The notes: generated by a model from the sequence alone, not told the origin. Shown: positions 1-8,735, counted from the first letter of the stretch. The stretch is DNA of 64,000 bases from CAVVJA01 sp963801715 (GCA_963801715.1 CAWDGB010000013.1:1-64000); one strand, 5' to 3'. A program made the numbers and translations.

Positions 1-1
1 G

Positions 2-1039
2 AGTCATCTCGGGGCAGCGGCGGCGCCGTCAGTGGCCGATCTCGCTGAGGCATTGCGGGGCGCCGCTGTGGTGGGATACGTCGCGCTGGACGAGCAGCTG
101 CGGGTCATCACGGTCGTCGATGGGCACGTCCGGATGCGGGACCTGGGCCCATTGGCGCCGGTGCTCGACCTAGCCGACCGCCTGCCGTTCGCGTTGCACC
201 GACTAGCCCGCCGCAGCGCCTCGAAGCCGAGCCGGGAGGCGGCGCATTCCCTACTGCGAGCGACAGTGGCCGAACTGGACCGAATCCTGTTGGGCTCGGC
301 GCCGGATCTCGATGATCGGTCTTTGCTCGTCGTGCCGACCGGCCACCTGCAGTGGCTCCCATGGTCTGTGCTGCCGTCCTGCGCCGGCCGCCCGATTACC
401 GTCGCACCCTCAGCGACGCTCTGGCATGGGGCGATCACTCGTCGGGCGAGGCGCGGCGCCGTGGTCGTGGCAGCTGGTCCGGGTTTGCCGGGCGCCCGGG
501 CCGAGGCGGAGGCCGTGGCGTCGATCTACGGTGTCAAGCCGCTGGTGGGTGACATGGCAACAGTTGAGTCGGTGGCAGCGAGCCTGGACGGTGCCGCACT
601 GGCCCACCTGGCCACCCATGGGCGGGTGCGCGCCGACAACCCGCAGTTCGGGTCATTAGGCCTAGCCGACGGACCGCTGATGATCTACGACCTGGAGAAG
701 CTGCGCCGGACGCCACACACGGTCGTTGTGGCGGCGTGCGATGCCGGCCGTCCGGTCGTTCCGGTTGGAGACGAGCTGCTCGGGCTGACCGCGAGCCTTC
801 TCGCGCAGGGCACCTCACAGCTCGTGGCATCGGTGCTGCCCATTCTCGACACGGAAACCTGGCCGCTCATGGTTGCCTTCCACGATCGGTTACGGGGTGG
901 CGAGACGGTGGCCACGGCACTGGCCTCGGCACAGCTGGAGGTGGCCTCCCGAGGATTTGAGGGCATTGCGACGGCCGCGGGCTTCCTGTGCTTCGGCGCC
1001 GGTTTCACCCGACCGAGCGTTGCCCGTTCATCCAGCTAG
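2..1039 (+). CDS. CHAT-domain protease, C-terminal part (5' end outside window)
   Basis: The frame is open from base 2, so the protein probably begins upstream; the first internal start is GTG at 32. The visible 335 residues are a CHAT (caspase-like) protease domain: catalytic His in HLATHG (about residue 196 from the GTG) and Cys in AACDAG (about 236), spaced 40 residues apart. The segments PTGHLQWLPWSVLPSCAG and TAAGFLCFGAGF match, almost motif for motif, the C-terminus of the 900-residue TPR-CHAT protein at 31898-34600, so a TPR region is expected upstream. CHAT proteases are known as executioners in bacterial conflict and cell-death systems; the role here is inferred. It ends 111 bases before the next gene on the same strand. 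Confidence 0.8.
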   Translation, partial: SHLGAAAAPSVADLAEALRGAAVVGYVALDEQLRVITVVDGHVRMRDLGPLAPVLDLADRLPFALHRLARRSASKPSREAAHSLLRATVAELDRILLGSAPDLDDRSLLVVPTGHLQWLPWSVLPSCAGRPITVAPSATLWHGAITRRARRGAVVVAAGPGLPGARAEAEAVASIYGVKPLVGDMATVESVAASLDGAALAHLATHGRVRADNPQFGSLGLADGPLMIYDLEKLRRTPHTVVVAACDAGRPVVPVGDELLGLTASLLAQGTSQLVASVLPILDTETWPLMVAFHDRLRGGETVATALASAQLEVASRGFEGIATAAGFLCFGAGFTRPSVARSSS

Positions 1040-1150
1040 CCCGGAGGTGGCTTGTCCGCCACGGTCGGCACGGCAATCGTCACGGGCGGCCGGCGCCTCG
1101 GTTACCGTGGTCGCGGACGCCGACCGGACTGAACGGGAGCTATCACACTG

Positions 1151-2710
1151 ATGCGAGTCACCGGGCTGGGGCACGCCAGCGCGCTGATCGAGACCGCGTA
1201 CGGCAGCATCCTCACCGATCCTTGGGTCAATCCCGCGTACTTCGGATCGTGGTTCCCGTTCCCGGACAACTCCCAGCTGGACTGGGACGAGCTCGGCCGT
1301 GCGGACTACCTGTACGTCAGCCACCTGCACCATGACCACTTCGACCCGACGAATCTGCGCGACCACGTGGACAAGGGCATCACCGTGCTGCTGCCCGAGT
1401 TCCCGACCACCGAACTCGAGGACGGTATTCGGGAGCTAGGTTTTCGGGACATTGTCAAGACCGTGTCCGGCGAGGTGATCGACCTGGACGGTCTGCAGGT
1501 GATGATCCAGTCGTTGACGTCACCCACGGACGGCCCTATCGGTGACTCGTCACTGTGGGTATACGACGGCGACCAGCGGCTGCTGAACCAGAACGACGCG
1601 CGGCCGGCCAACCTGACTGCATTTCTCGAACTCGGCCCGGTCGACGCTTACCTGATCCAGTTCTCCGGTGCCATCTGGTTCCCCATGGTGTACGAGCTGC
1701 CCAAGCGCGCCAAGCAGGCGCTCGGATTGCAGAAGCGGGCACGGCAGTTCGACCGGACCTTGCGATACATCGAGGAACTCGAAGCCGCCTACGTCTTCCC
1801 AACCGCTGGGCCGCCCTGCTTTCTTGACGAGGAGCTGTGGGGGTTCAACGACATATTCGGCGACGAGTCGAACATCTTCCCGGATCAGGTCGTCTTTCTC
1901 GAGTGGCTGGCCGACCGAGGCCACGGCGAGGGACGGTTGTTGCTGCCCGGGTCGGTGGCGGACGTCGTAGCCCCCGGATGCCCGGTCGAGCATCCGATGT
2001 CCGACGCCGAGGTGGAGAAACTGTTCGCCGACAAGGCGGCGTACCTCCGTGACTACCAGGTCCGGGCCCAGCCCGCCGTCGAGGCGATCAAGGCCACCTG
2101 GGCCCACCCCGAAATTGACGTCATCCCGATCCTGCAGGAGTGGTTCGCCCCGCTGTTGGAGGAAGCGGACCATATGGCGGCAGGCATCAATGGCGGAGTC
2201 CGGTTCACGGCCGAAGACGCCGAACGCGGGGACATCGATTTCATCATCGACTTCGTCGCCCGCGAGCTGCGGCAATATGCAGGGGAGAAGGTGCGCTATC
2301 GCTTCCGCACCCGCCGCGCCTACCTCGAACAGCTCGTTCACGATCACGAAGTCGACTGGGTCAACAGCCTGTTCTTGTCCTGCCGATTCTCCGCGCAACG
2401 CATCGGTCCCTATAACGAATTCATCTACGTCTTCTTCAAATGTCTGTCCGAGGAACGGCTCAACTACGCCGAGGGCTGGTTCGCCGAGCAGAATGCCGCG
2501 GAAGCCGGCGAATCGATCACGCTCGACGGCTGGGAGGTGCAGCGGCGGTGCCCGCACCTCAAGGCCGACCTCTCGCGGTTCGGCTCGATCGACGGCGACG
2601 TGCTCACGTGCCAGATGCACGGCTGGAAGTGGCGGCTCACCGACGGCAAGTGCCTCACGTCCGTCGGCCACAATATCCGCAGCGCCCCAGCCGGCCAGCC
2701 TGTGCCCTAG
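1151..2710 (+). CDS. Metallo-beta-lactamase-fold hydrolase fused to a C-terminal Rieske domain
   Basis: 519 residues. The N-terminal half is a UlaG-like metallo-beta-lactamase fold: GHASALIET, TDPW and the metal motif SHLHHDHFD near residue 57. The last about 55 residues carry a Rieske [2Fe-2S] motif, CPH followed 16-17 residues later by CQMHGWKW (CxH...CxxH). The same two domains in the opposite order are known in CMP-Neu5Ac hydroxylase-type proteins, so an oxygenase or redox-linked hydrolase is plausible, but the substrate cannot be read. ATG start with GGGAG about 11 bases upstream. It is followed by a tRNA on the other strand. Confidence 0.85.
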   Translation: MRVTGLGHASALIETAYGSILTDPWVNPAYFGSWFPFPDNSQLDWDELGRADYLYVSHLHHDHFDPTNLRDHVDKGITVLLPEFPTTELEDGIRELGFRDIVKTVSGEVIDLDGLQVMIQSLTSPTDGPIGDSSLWVYDGDQRLLNQNDARPANLTAFLELGPVDAYLIQFSGAIWFPMVYELPKRAKQALGLQKRARQFDRTLRYIEELEAAYVFPTAGPPCFLDEELWGFNDIFGDESNIFPDQVVFLEWLADRGHGEGRLLLPGSVADVVAPGCPVEHPMSDAEVEKLFADKAAYLRDYQVRAQPAVEAIKATWAHPEIDVIPILQEWFAPLLEEADHMAAGINGGVRFTAEDAERGDIDFIIDFVARELRQYAGEKVRYRFRTRRAYLEQLVHDHEVDWVNSLFLSCRFSAQRIGPYNEFIYVFFKCLSEERLNYAEGWFAEQNAAEAGESITLDGWEVQRRCPHLKADLSRFGSIDGDVLTCQMHGWKWRLTDGKCLTSVGHNIRSAPAGQPVP

Positions 2711-2777
2711 CCACGATCAGCAGGCAATACCGCTGCGAGGGCAGCGAAATCTGCATGCAAACGGATTGGTCAAGAAG

Positions 2778-2850
2778 TGGGGCCGGTGGGATTCGAACCC
2801 ACACTGGACGGCACCTAAAACCGTTGCCTCTGCCGTTGGGCTACGGCCCC
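2778..2850 (-). tRNA. Class I tRNA-like gene with anticodon UAG
   Basis: A full cloverleaf can be drawn: 7-bp acceptor stem GGGGCCG/CGGCCCC, reduced D stem, 5-bp anticodon stem ACGGT/GCCGT closed by a T-G pair, loop TTTAGGT, five-base variable region CCAGT, T arm GTGGG-TTCGAAT-CCCAC, discriminator A. CCA is not encoded. The loop places UAG as anticodon (codon CUA, Leu), yet bacterial tRNA-Leu normally has a long variable arm. It may be an unusual isoacceptor, a differently charged tRNA or a decayed copy. Confidence 0.75.
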
Positions 2851-2858
2851 GGGGCGGC

Positions 2859-3323
2859 TCACACAGCGAGGTCCTGGCGCAGCTTCGCAACGTGACCGGT
2901 GGCCCGGACGTTGTACAGGGCCTCCAGAATCTTGCCGTTCTCGTCGATGACGAACGTCGAGCGGATCACGCCTATGACCTTCTTGCCGTACATCGACTTT
3001 TCGCCGTACGCGCCGTATGCCGATAGAACTGATCGGTCGGGATCGGACAGCAGCGGGAAGGTCAGCGACTCGTTGTCTCGAAACTTCGCGATCTTAGCCG
3101 GCGAGTCCGGGGAAATTCCGACGACGGCGAACCCGGCGTCGTTGAGGTCGGCCAAATTGTCACGGAAGTCGCATGCTTCCTTTGTGCAGCCGGGCGTCGA
3201 CGCAGCTGGGTAGAAGTAGACGACGACCTTACGGCCCGCATAGTCAGAGAGTGACACCTGCTTCCCGTCAGCGTCGGACAGCGTGAAAGGGGGAGCGGGG
3301 TCGCCGGAAGCAAGACGTGTCAT
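2859..3323 (-). CDS. bcp: Peroxiredoxin, Bcp/PrxQ type
   Basis: 154 residues, the usual Bcp length. Thioredoxin-fold peroxidase that reduces hydroperoxides using thioredoxin. The peroxidatic Cys46 lies in STPGCTKEACDF, with the resolving Cys five residues later (Cys51) as in the PrxQ/Bcp group; conserved FxLSDxDGKxVSL and FVIDENGKI segments are present. It is a cytosolic antioxidant enzyme. The stop codon lies just 8 bases from the 5' end of the tRNA gene that follows on the same strand. Confidence 0.95.
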   Translation of the reverse strand: MTRLASGDPAPPFTLSDADGKQVSLSDYAGRKVVVYFYPAASTPGCTKEACDFRDNLADLNDAGFAVVGISPDSPAKIAKFRDNESLTFPLLSDPDRSVLSAYGAYGEKSMYGKKVIGVIRSTFVIDENGKILEALYNVRATGHVAKLRQDLAV

Positions 3324-3387
3324 GACCTAGACACTAGAGCTAGACACTAGGCTCTGCGGCGAGCGGCATCTATGGAAGGAGCCGGGC

Positions 3388-3633
3388 GTGACGGTGCAGC
3401 GGTCACCAGAGGAGATCCAGCGCGACATCGAGCAGGCTCGTGCGTCGCTCGCGACCACCGTCGACCAGCTGGCGGAGCGCACCAACCCGAAGCGGCTCGC
3501 CGATCTCGCGAAGCAGAACCTGATCGCCTGGACGAAGAGTCCCAAAGGAAGAGCGGTCGTCGGAGGCACGACGCTGCTCGTGACGCTGCTGGTCGCGGCC
3601 AGGATCCGGGCAGTGCGCCGCCGGACGCACTGA
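3388..3633 (+). CDS. DUF3618 small membrane-associated protein
   Basis: 81 residues. The N-terminus SPEEIQRDIEQARASLATTV and the following TVDQLAERTNPKRLAD are typical of actinobacterial DUF3618 proteins, followed by one hydrophobic segment (about residues 57-70) and a basic tail. GTG start with AAGGA 7 bases upstream. Function is unknown for the family; these proteins often sit next to phage-shock or cell-envelope genes. It is oppositely oriented to bcp and lies 19 bases before purU, so the two may be cotranscribed. Confidence 0.85.
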   Translation: MTVQRSPEEIQRDIEQARASLATTVDQLAERTNPKRLADLAKQNLIAWTKSPKGRAVVGGTTLLVTLLVAARIRAVRRRTH

Positions 3634-3652
3634 CCGCCCACTCCTGAACCCG

Positions 3653-4501
3653 GTGCGTGTCGTCCTGCTGTTGTCCTGTCCCGACCAGCCCGGACTCGTC
3701 CACGCGGTCGCCGAGTTCGTGCTCACCGTGGGCGGCAACATCCTGCACGCCGAGCAGCACGTCGACACCGAGACCAGCGTCTTCTTCCAGCGGGTCGAGT
3801 TCGACACCAGTTCGGATGCACTACCACGCGACGAGGTCGGAGCGCGGTTCGCTGATGTCGCCAGGCGTTTCGGCATGCGGGTCGACATCCGGTTCGTAGA
3901 CGATAGACCCCGCATCGCCGTGCTCGCGTCGCGCGAGGTGCATTGCCTCGCTGACTTGCTCGCGCGCTGGCGGGCCGGAGAGATCTCAGCCGAGATCGTG
4001 GCGGTGATCAGCAATCATCCCGATCACGCTGCCCTGGCTGAATTCAGTGGGGTGCCGTTCCACTACCTGCCGGTCACCCCGGACACCAAGTCCGAGCAGG
4101 AACACCAGATCCGCGCCATCCTGCACGCTAGCGAGGTCGAGTTGGTGGTGCTCGCTCGGTACATGCAGATTCTTGGGCCGACGCTGCTATCCGCCTACCC
4201 AGCGCGGATCATCAACATCCACCATTCGTTCCTGCCGGCATTCAGCGGGGCCCGGCCTTACCACCAAGCACAGCAACGAGGCGTCAAGCTGATCGGCGCG
4301 ACCGCGCATTACGTGACAGCTGACCTGGACGAGGGCCCCATCATCGCCCAGGATGTGACGCCGGTATCCCATCGTGACTCGGTCGCCGACCTCATCCGGA
4401 AAGGACGCGACCTGGAAACGGTTGTCCTGGCGCGGGCAGTGTCCGCCCACGTGGAGCATCGGACGTTGGTGTTCGGGAACAAGACGATCGTGTTCGGCTA
4501 G
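3653..4501 (+). CDS. purU: Formyltetrahydrofolate deformylase
   Basis: 282 residues, normal for PurU. It hydrolyses 10-formyl-THF to THF and formate, adjusting the one-carbon pool and supplying formate. An N-terminal ACT domain (LSCPDQPGLVHAVAEFV) is followed by the formyltransferase catalytic domain with INIHHSFLPAF, GATAHYVTADLDEGPII and the catalytic Asn, His and Asp residues expected for the family. GTG start. The next gene cluster on the opposite strand contains formate dehydrogenase, which would consume the product. Confidence 0.95.
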   Translation: MRVVLLLSCPDQPGLVHAVAEFVLTVGGNILHAEQHVDTETSVFFQRVEFDTSSDALPRDEVGARFADVARRFGMRVDIRFVDDRPRIAVLASREVHCLADLLARWRAGEISAEIVAVISNHPDHAALAEFSGVPFHYLPVTPDTKSEQEHQIRAILHASEVELVVLARYMQILGPTLLSAYPARIINIHHSFLPAFSGARPYHQAQQRGVKLIGATAHYVTADLDEGPIIAQDVTPVSHRDSVADLIRKGRDLETVVLARAVSAHVEHRTLVFGNKTIVFG

Positions 4502-4522
4502 CGGTGCGCGTCGTCCTGCCTT

Positions 4523-5350
4523 TCACCAGACGTGGAATCGCACCTCGTCGCCAGGCCGCAGTTGACCGGCAGCGTCGAGATCGTGGGAATGGACCACCGC
4601 GATGACTGGGTAGCCACCCGTCACCGGCGCATCCGGTCCGAGCAAGATGGGCATGCCGCTCATCGGCACTTGCAGGGCGCCGGGCACAGTCGGTTCGCTC
4701 GCCAGCTCGACGGACACCTTCCGCTGCAATGCCGGACCCGCGAGCCGCACGCCCGCCCGGCTGGATTCCGGCCGTACCGTCCAGACCGAGCTGGTGAGCG
4801 CTGTCACGGCTTTGCGTTTGAACCAGTCCGCCCGAGGTCCGAGGATCACCCGGAGGGCCGGCCGGCGGGCCGGCTCGGCCGCGACCTCTCCGCTCACTCG
4901 ACCGGCGGTCGCTGATCCGGTCGGCACCAAATCTCCCGCCCGCAGGGGAGCCGGACCGAGTCCGCCGAGCGTGTCTGTGCTGCGGGACCCGAGAACCGCG
5001 GGCACCGCAATGCCGCCGCGGACCGCGAGATAGGACCGCAGGCGGGTGCGCGGCACGCCCAGCGCGAACCGGCTGCCTGCTGGCAACGTGACCGCGACGT
5101 CCCACCCAGGAGCACCCGCGCACTCCGCGCCCGTCAGCGCGACGGTAGTTGGGCTCGGCAGCCGGATGGCGAGGCCGCCGAGCGTCACTTCGATCGCGGC
5201 CGCCGCCGGGTCGTTGCCGACGAGGCGATTCGCCCGGTCAAAGGCTTCGCGATCCGCCGCTCCGGACCGTCCGACGCCCAGGTGCGCATAGCCCGGGCGA
5301 CCCCGGTCTTGGATCGTGGCGAGGGGGCCGGGCGCAATGATCTCGATCAT
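4523..5350 (-). CDS. pxpC: 5-oxoprolinase subunit C (biotin-dependent carboxyltransferase-like)
   Basis: 275 residues from the ATG at 5350. With PxpA and PxpB it forms the prokaryotic ATP-dependent 5-oxoprolinase that opens pyroglutamate to glutamate. Recognised by IEIIAPGPLATIQDRGRPGY, GVGRSGAADREAFDRANRLV and GGIAVPAVLGSRSTD. Its ATG overlaps the pxpB stop by four bases (ATGA), so translation is coupled. A longer upstream start in the same frame would overlap pxpB heavily and is not used here. Last gene of the minus-strand run. Confidence 0.92.
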   Translation of the reverse strand: MIEIIAPGPLATIQDRGRPGYAHLGVGRSGAADREAFDRANRLVGNDPAAAAIEVTLGGLAIRLPSPTTVALTGAECAGAPGWDVAVTLPAGSRFALGVPRTRLRSYLAVRGGIAVPAVLGSRSTDTLGGLGPAPLRAGDLVPTGSATAGRVSGEVAAEPARRPALRVILGPRADWFKRKAVTALTSSVWTVRPESSRAGVRLAGPALQRKVSVELASEPTVPGALQVPMSGMPILLGPDAPVTGGYPVIAVVHSHDLDAAGQLRPGDEVRFHVW

Positions 5351-6000
5351 GCTGCGGCGAACCGGACGACGCGGCCTGGCGTGAGGATGGCCGGGGGGTC
5401 GAGATTGGCGTCCCACAAGGTGGTGTCGGTGCGACCGAGCAGTCGCCAACCACCGGGGGACTTGCGAGGATAAACAGCGGTGTACTCGCCGGCAATCGCC
5501 ACCGATCCCGCGGGTACCCGCGTTCGCGGAGTCGCCAGTCGAGGCAGGTGCAGCGCCGGCGGAAGCCCGACCAGATATGCAAACCCCGGAGCGAACCCAC
5601 AGAACGCGACGGTGTAGGCCGGATCCTGGTGCTGCGCGACGACGGCCTCGACCGAGCAGCCGACCTCGTCGGCGACCGCGGCAAGATCCGCCCCGTCATA
5701 GTGAACCGCTAGCTGGACCGGTGCCGTCATCGTTATCGCGTCCGGCTTCCTAACAGGCAGCGTGACGAGCGCCGCACGCACGACCGGTCCGCGCAAGGCG
5801 GCATGGTGCACGAGCAGCGTCCGCGCCGCAGGTACGAGTTCGCCGACGCCGGCGAGGCCCAGTGCCGACACATCCGCGCGGAACTCCAGCACGCCAGCGT
5901 CCGGTGGCAGCTCGACGAGGGTCGCTCGATCACCACAGGGCAGCAGCCGTACCCGATGTATCGGCTCGTCCAGAGTACCTCGGGCCACGATCTCGCTCAT
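5347..6000 (-). CDS. pxpB: 5-oxoprolinase subunit B
   Basis: 217 residues from ATG 6000, matching the family length. KipI-like/allophanate hydrolase subunit 1 fold: GDRATLVEL near the N-terminus, HYDGADLAAVA, and the signature FCGFAPGFAYL with PRLATPRTRVPAGSVAIAG. It overlaps both neighbours by four bases (start over the pxpA stop, stop over the pxpC start), the usual arrangement of pxpABC. Cytosolic enzyme subunit. Confidence 0.93.
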   Translation of the reverse strand: MSEIVARGTLDEPIHRVRLLPCGDRATLVELPPDAGVLEFRADVSALGLAGVGELVPAARTLLVHHAALRGPVVRAALVTLPVRKPDAITMTAPVQLAVHYDGADLAAVADEVGCSVEAVVAQHQDPAYTVAFCGFAPGFAYLVGLPPALHLPRLATPRTRVPAGSVAIAGEYTAVYPRKSPGGWRLLGRTDTTLWDANLDPPAILTPGRVVRFAAA

Positions 6001-6755
6001 CTCGCGAAGCTTTCGATTGCAATGCCGGCCGCGGTCAGGGCCGCCCGTACTGCCCGGGCAAGGTCGACCGCGCCGGGCGTGTCTCCGTGGACGCACAACG
6101 ACCGAGCGGACACCGCTACCGGGCCGCCCTCGACGTCCATGACGACACCCTCGAGCGCGATCCGCACACTGCGCGCCACCACCACGTCGGTGTCGGTCAG
6201 CACGGCGCCGGCTTCGGATCGCGGGACCAGCCGCCCGTCAGGGGTGTAGGCCCGATCGGCGAATGCTTCTGCCACGAAGGGCACGGATCGGTCCTCGGCG
6301 GCCTGCTGAAGCGCCGAGCCGAACAGCCCGAGCAGCGGCTGCCCCGGCGCGTACCGGGCAACGGCATCAGCGATTGCTTCGGCCACCTCAACGTCGGCCG
6401 CCGCCGTGTTGTACAGCGCCCCGTGGGGCTTCACGTAGCAGACGCGATCACCAGCCGCTCGCGCGAAGGCGTCGAGCGCACCGATCTGGTATCCGATGTC
6501 GGCTTGCAGCTCATCGACGTCCATCTCGATCCGTCGCCGCCCGAATCCGGCCAGATCTCGATAGCCGACCTGCGCGCCGATCGCCACGCCTCTGGCCACC
6601 GCCAGGTCACATACCTGGCGCATGGTGCGAGCATCGCCGGCGTGGAAGCCACAGGCCACGTTGGCGCTGCTGATCACCTCGAGCAGGGCGGCATCATCAC
6701 CGAGCCGCCACACACCGAAACCCTCGCCCAGGTCGGCGTTCAGGTCGACCACCAT
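5997..6755 (-). CDS. pxpA: 5-oxoprolinase subunit A (LamB/YcsF family)
   Basis: 252 residues from the ATG at 6755. LamB/YcsF signature at the N-terminus: VDLNADLGEGFG, followed by SANVACGFHAGD, KPHGALYN and GRLVPRSEAGAVL. The open frame runs further upstream into the preceding gene, but homologues begin at MVVDLNADLGE, so this start is chosen; no strong ribosome-binding site is seen. It lies 64 bases after nrfD in the same direction and may share its transcript. Confidence 0.93.
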   Translation of the reverse strand: MVVDLNADLGEGFGVWRLGDDAALLEVISSANVACGFHAGDARTMRQVCDLAVARGVAIGAQVGYRDLAGFGRRRIEMDVDELQADIGYQIGALDAFARAAGDRVCYVKPHGALYNTAAADVEVAEAIADAVARYAPGQPLLGLFGSALQQAAEDRSVPFVAEAFADRAYTPDGRLVPRSEAGAVLTDTDVVVARSVRIALEGVVMDVEGGPVAVSARSLCVHGDTPGAVDLARAVRAALTAAGIAIESFAR

Positions 6756-6819
6756 GCCGTCGGACACTAGGGCATGTCCGCAATCCCACGCTCTGCTGCG
6801 GCGACAACGCCCAAGATCA

Positions 6820-7866
6820 TCAGCGGGGGCTGACGCCGCGGCCTTCTCGGAGCCGTTCCCGCTGCGGCGCGACCGTGTACTTCGGGTCATCGGCGGACTG
6901 CTTTCCGGCGTGGAAGATGCCGAATCGTGTGCAGATCGATCCGCCGAGGAGGGCCGCGCCCGACGCAATCGACAGTGCGCGACTGCGACGGCTGACCGCC
7001 GCGCCCACTCCGCCGACTCCAGTAAGAATCTTTCCCGCGCGCAGCCACGCACCGGCGGCGCCGGTGCGTAACGGCTCGGCGGCCAGTCCCAGGGACTGTT
7101 CCATCGCGTACAGAGTGGCCACGTCGACGATCGCACCGCCGACCGCCATCCGACGCGCGGGGGCGGCATCGGCGCGATGAGCACAGATCAGGCCTGCTCC
7201 ACCTGATGAGGCGGCAGCGGACCCCACGAACACGAATGGCAGCTGGCGGTAGCTCTCGTGCCAGGTGGGTGTGGCGGTGTCGGACAGCAGCACCGCGGTG
7301 TACGTAGCCACTGCCGGCGCCATGACCGCCGCGGCCAGTCCGGCCGGCCGCGCCGCTCGACGGACGAGACGCTCGGCCCACGCGGGCCCGACCCGCGGAA
7401 GTTCGGATATTGCTGCCACACCGGTCAGCGGACCGTAGCCGGTGAGCAGCCAGATTCCGACCGACATGGGGGATGTCGGCTTGGCGACGCGGAACATGTT
7501 GATGAACCGCGCAGGTCGGCCTAGGTCGTGTACCAGCACGGCAAAACTCGCGACGATCGCGGCCAAAGCAGTGACTCGGGCCGGGCGGCGCAGGGAGTCG
7601 CGGCCGGTCAGGTCGGCGCCGGCAGCGAGGAGAGAGGAGCCCGCCGCCAGGCCGCCAAGAAACAGGTAACCGGGGATGTCGGAGCCCCAGGGTGCAGACT
7701 TGACGATTGGCCGGCCATAGTACGACGTGAATTCCACGTCCGGGACGACGGTCCGCTCGCGGCGGCCGCGCCGCGCTCCGCCCTGACCGCGTTGGGCGTT
7801 GTCGAATTCCGACGCCGACGCTCGGAGCGCGCTGCTGGAAGAGCGCCGTCGGGGCGACCCGTTCAC
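6820..7866 (-). CDS. nrfD: NrfD/PsrC-like membrane subunit of formate dehydrogenase
   Basis: 348 residues from GTG 7866, whose GTG overlaps the fdhB TGA (GTGA). It is a polytopic integral membrane protein of the NrfD family, which anchors molybdo-oxidoreductases and passes electrons to quinone. Seen features: a long basic hydrophilic N-terminus, YYGRPIVKSAPWG before the first helix, then repeated hydrophobic segments and HDLGRPARFINMFRVAK. It completes a three-subunit formate dehydrogenase. The start is decided by the coupled overlap; an in-frame start 72 bases upstream would lie inside fdhB. Confidence 0.85.
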   Translation of the reverse strand: MNGSPRRRSSSSALRASASEFDNAQRGQGGARRGRRERTVVPDVEFTSYYGRPIVKSAPWGSDIPGYLFLGGLAAGSSLLAAGADLTGRDSLRRPARVTALAAIVASFAVLVHDLGRPARFINMFRVAKPTSPMSVGIWLLTGYGPLTGVAAISELPRVGPAWAERLVRRAARPAGLAAAVMAPAVATYTAVLLSDTATPTWHESYRQLPFVFVGSAAASSGGAGLICAHRADAAPARRMAVGGAIVDVATLYAMEQSLGLAAEPLRTGAAGAWLRAGKILTGVGGVGAAVSRRSRALSIASGAALLGGSICTRFGIFHAGKQSADDPKYTVAPQRERLREGRGVSPR

Positions 7867-8735
7867 CCGCGGCCCCCCAGGAACGAGGCGACGGCTCCGG
7901 CAACCAGAGTCGCTGCGGCCAGGCCGGCGCGGCGCCACATTGCCGGCAGATCCCGCGTGGTCACGACCGGATCCGGCGGCAAGCCGTAGACCTCGGGCTC
8001 GTCGAGGAGCAAGAACATGGCGCCAGCACCGCCGATTCCGTCGTCCGGATCGTGACCGTAGAGCCGGGCGTCGGTCGCGCCGTTGGCTTGCGCGGCGGCA
8101 AGTCGAGCTGTCGCCCGCTCGCGCAACTCATCCAGGTCGCCGAATTGGATCGACTCGGTGGGGCACGCTTGTGCGCAGGCCGGCGTCATTCCAGCTCCGA
8201 GCCGGTCGTAGCACAACGTGCACTTCTGAGCCAGTCCGACGTTGGGGGTGTCGGGATCACCCGTACGCCGCTCGATTACGCCGAATGGGCAGGCCACGAC
8301 GCAATAACCGCAACCGTTGCAGACGTCGTCTTGCACGACCACCGTGCCGAACTCGGTTCGGAACAGCGCGCCGGTCGGGCAAACGTCCAGACACGCAGCG
8401 TGCGTGCAGTGCTTGCATACATCCGACGACATCAGCCAGCGGAACTCACTACCTTCTGCGCTGTCGGCGCCGTCGCTGGACGGACGCGCGGACGGCAGGC
8501 CGAGAAAGGTCGGGCGGTTCTGCTCGATGAATGCGACATGCCGCCAGGTACTCGCGCCGAGCGCACCGGTGTTGTCATACGACGTGCCGAGCAGATTCAA
8601 GCCATCCTCGGGTATCGCGTTCCATTCCTTGCACGCGACCTCACACGCCTTGCAGCCGATACATACCGAAGTATCGGTAAAGAATCCCTTTCGCGGTTCG
8701 ACAGTCTTGACGGACGGAGGTGATGTCGTGCTCAT
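7863..8735 (-). CDS. fdhB: Formate dehydrogenase iron-sulfur subunit
   Basis: 290 residues. Ferredoxin-like electron-transfer subunit with four 4Fe-4S cysteine groups: CIGCKACEVAC, CKHCTHAACLDVCPTGA, CNGCGYCVVACPFG, and CTLCYDRLGAG with CAQACP. A hydrophobic stretch near the C-terminus (about residues 270-285) may be a membrane anchor. The ATG overlaps the fdhA stop by four bases (ATGA), and the stop overlaps the nrfD start, giving tight stoichiometric coupling. Confidence 0.95.
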   Translation of the reverse strand: MSTTSPPSVKTVEPRKGFFTDTSVCIGCKACEVACKEWNAIPEDGLNLLGTSYDNTGALGASTWRHVAFIEQNRPTFLGLPSARPSSDGADSAEGSEFRWLMSSDVCKHCTHAACLDVCPTGALFRTEFGTVVVQDDVCNGCGYCVVACPFGVIERRTGDPDTPNVGLAQKCTLCYDRLGAGMTPACAQACPTESIQFGDLDELRERATARLAAAQANGATDARLYGHDPDDGIGGAGAMFLLLDEPEVYGLPPDPVVTTRDLPAMWRRAGLAAATLVAGAVASFLGGRG

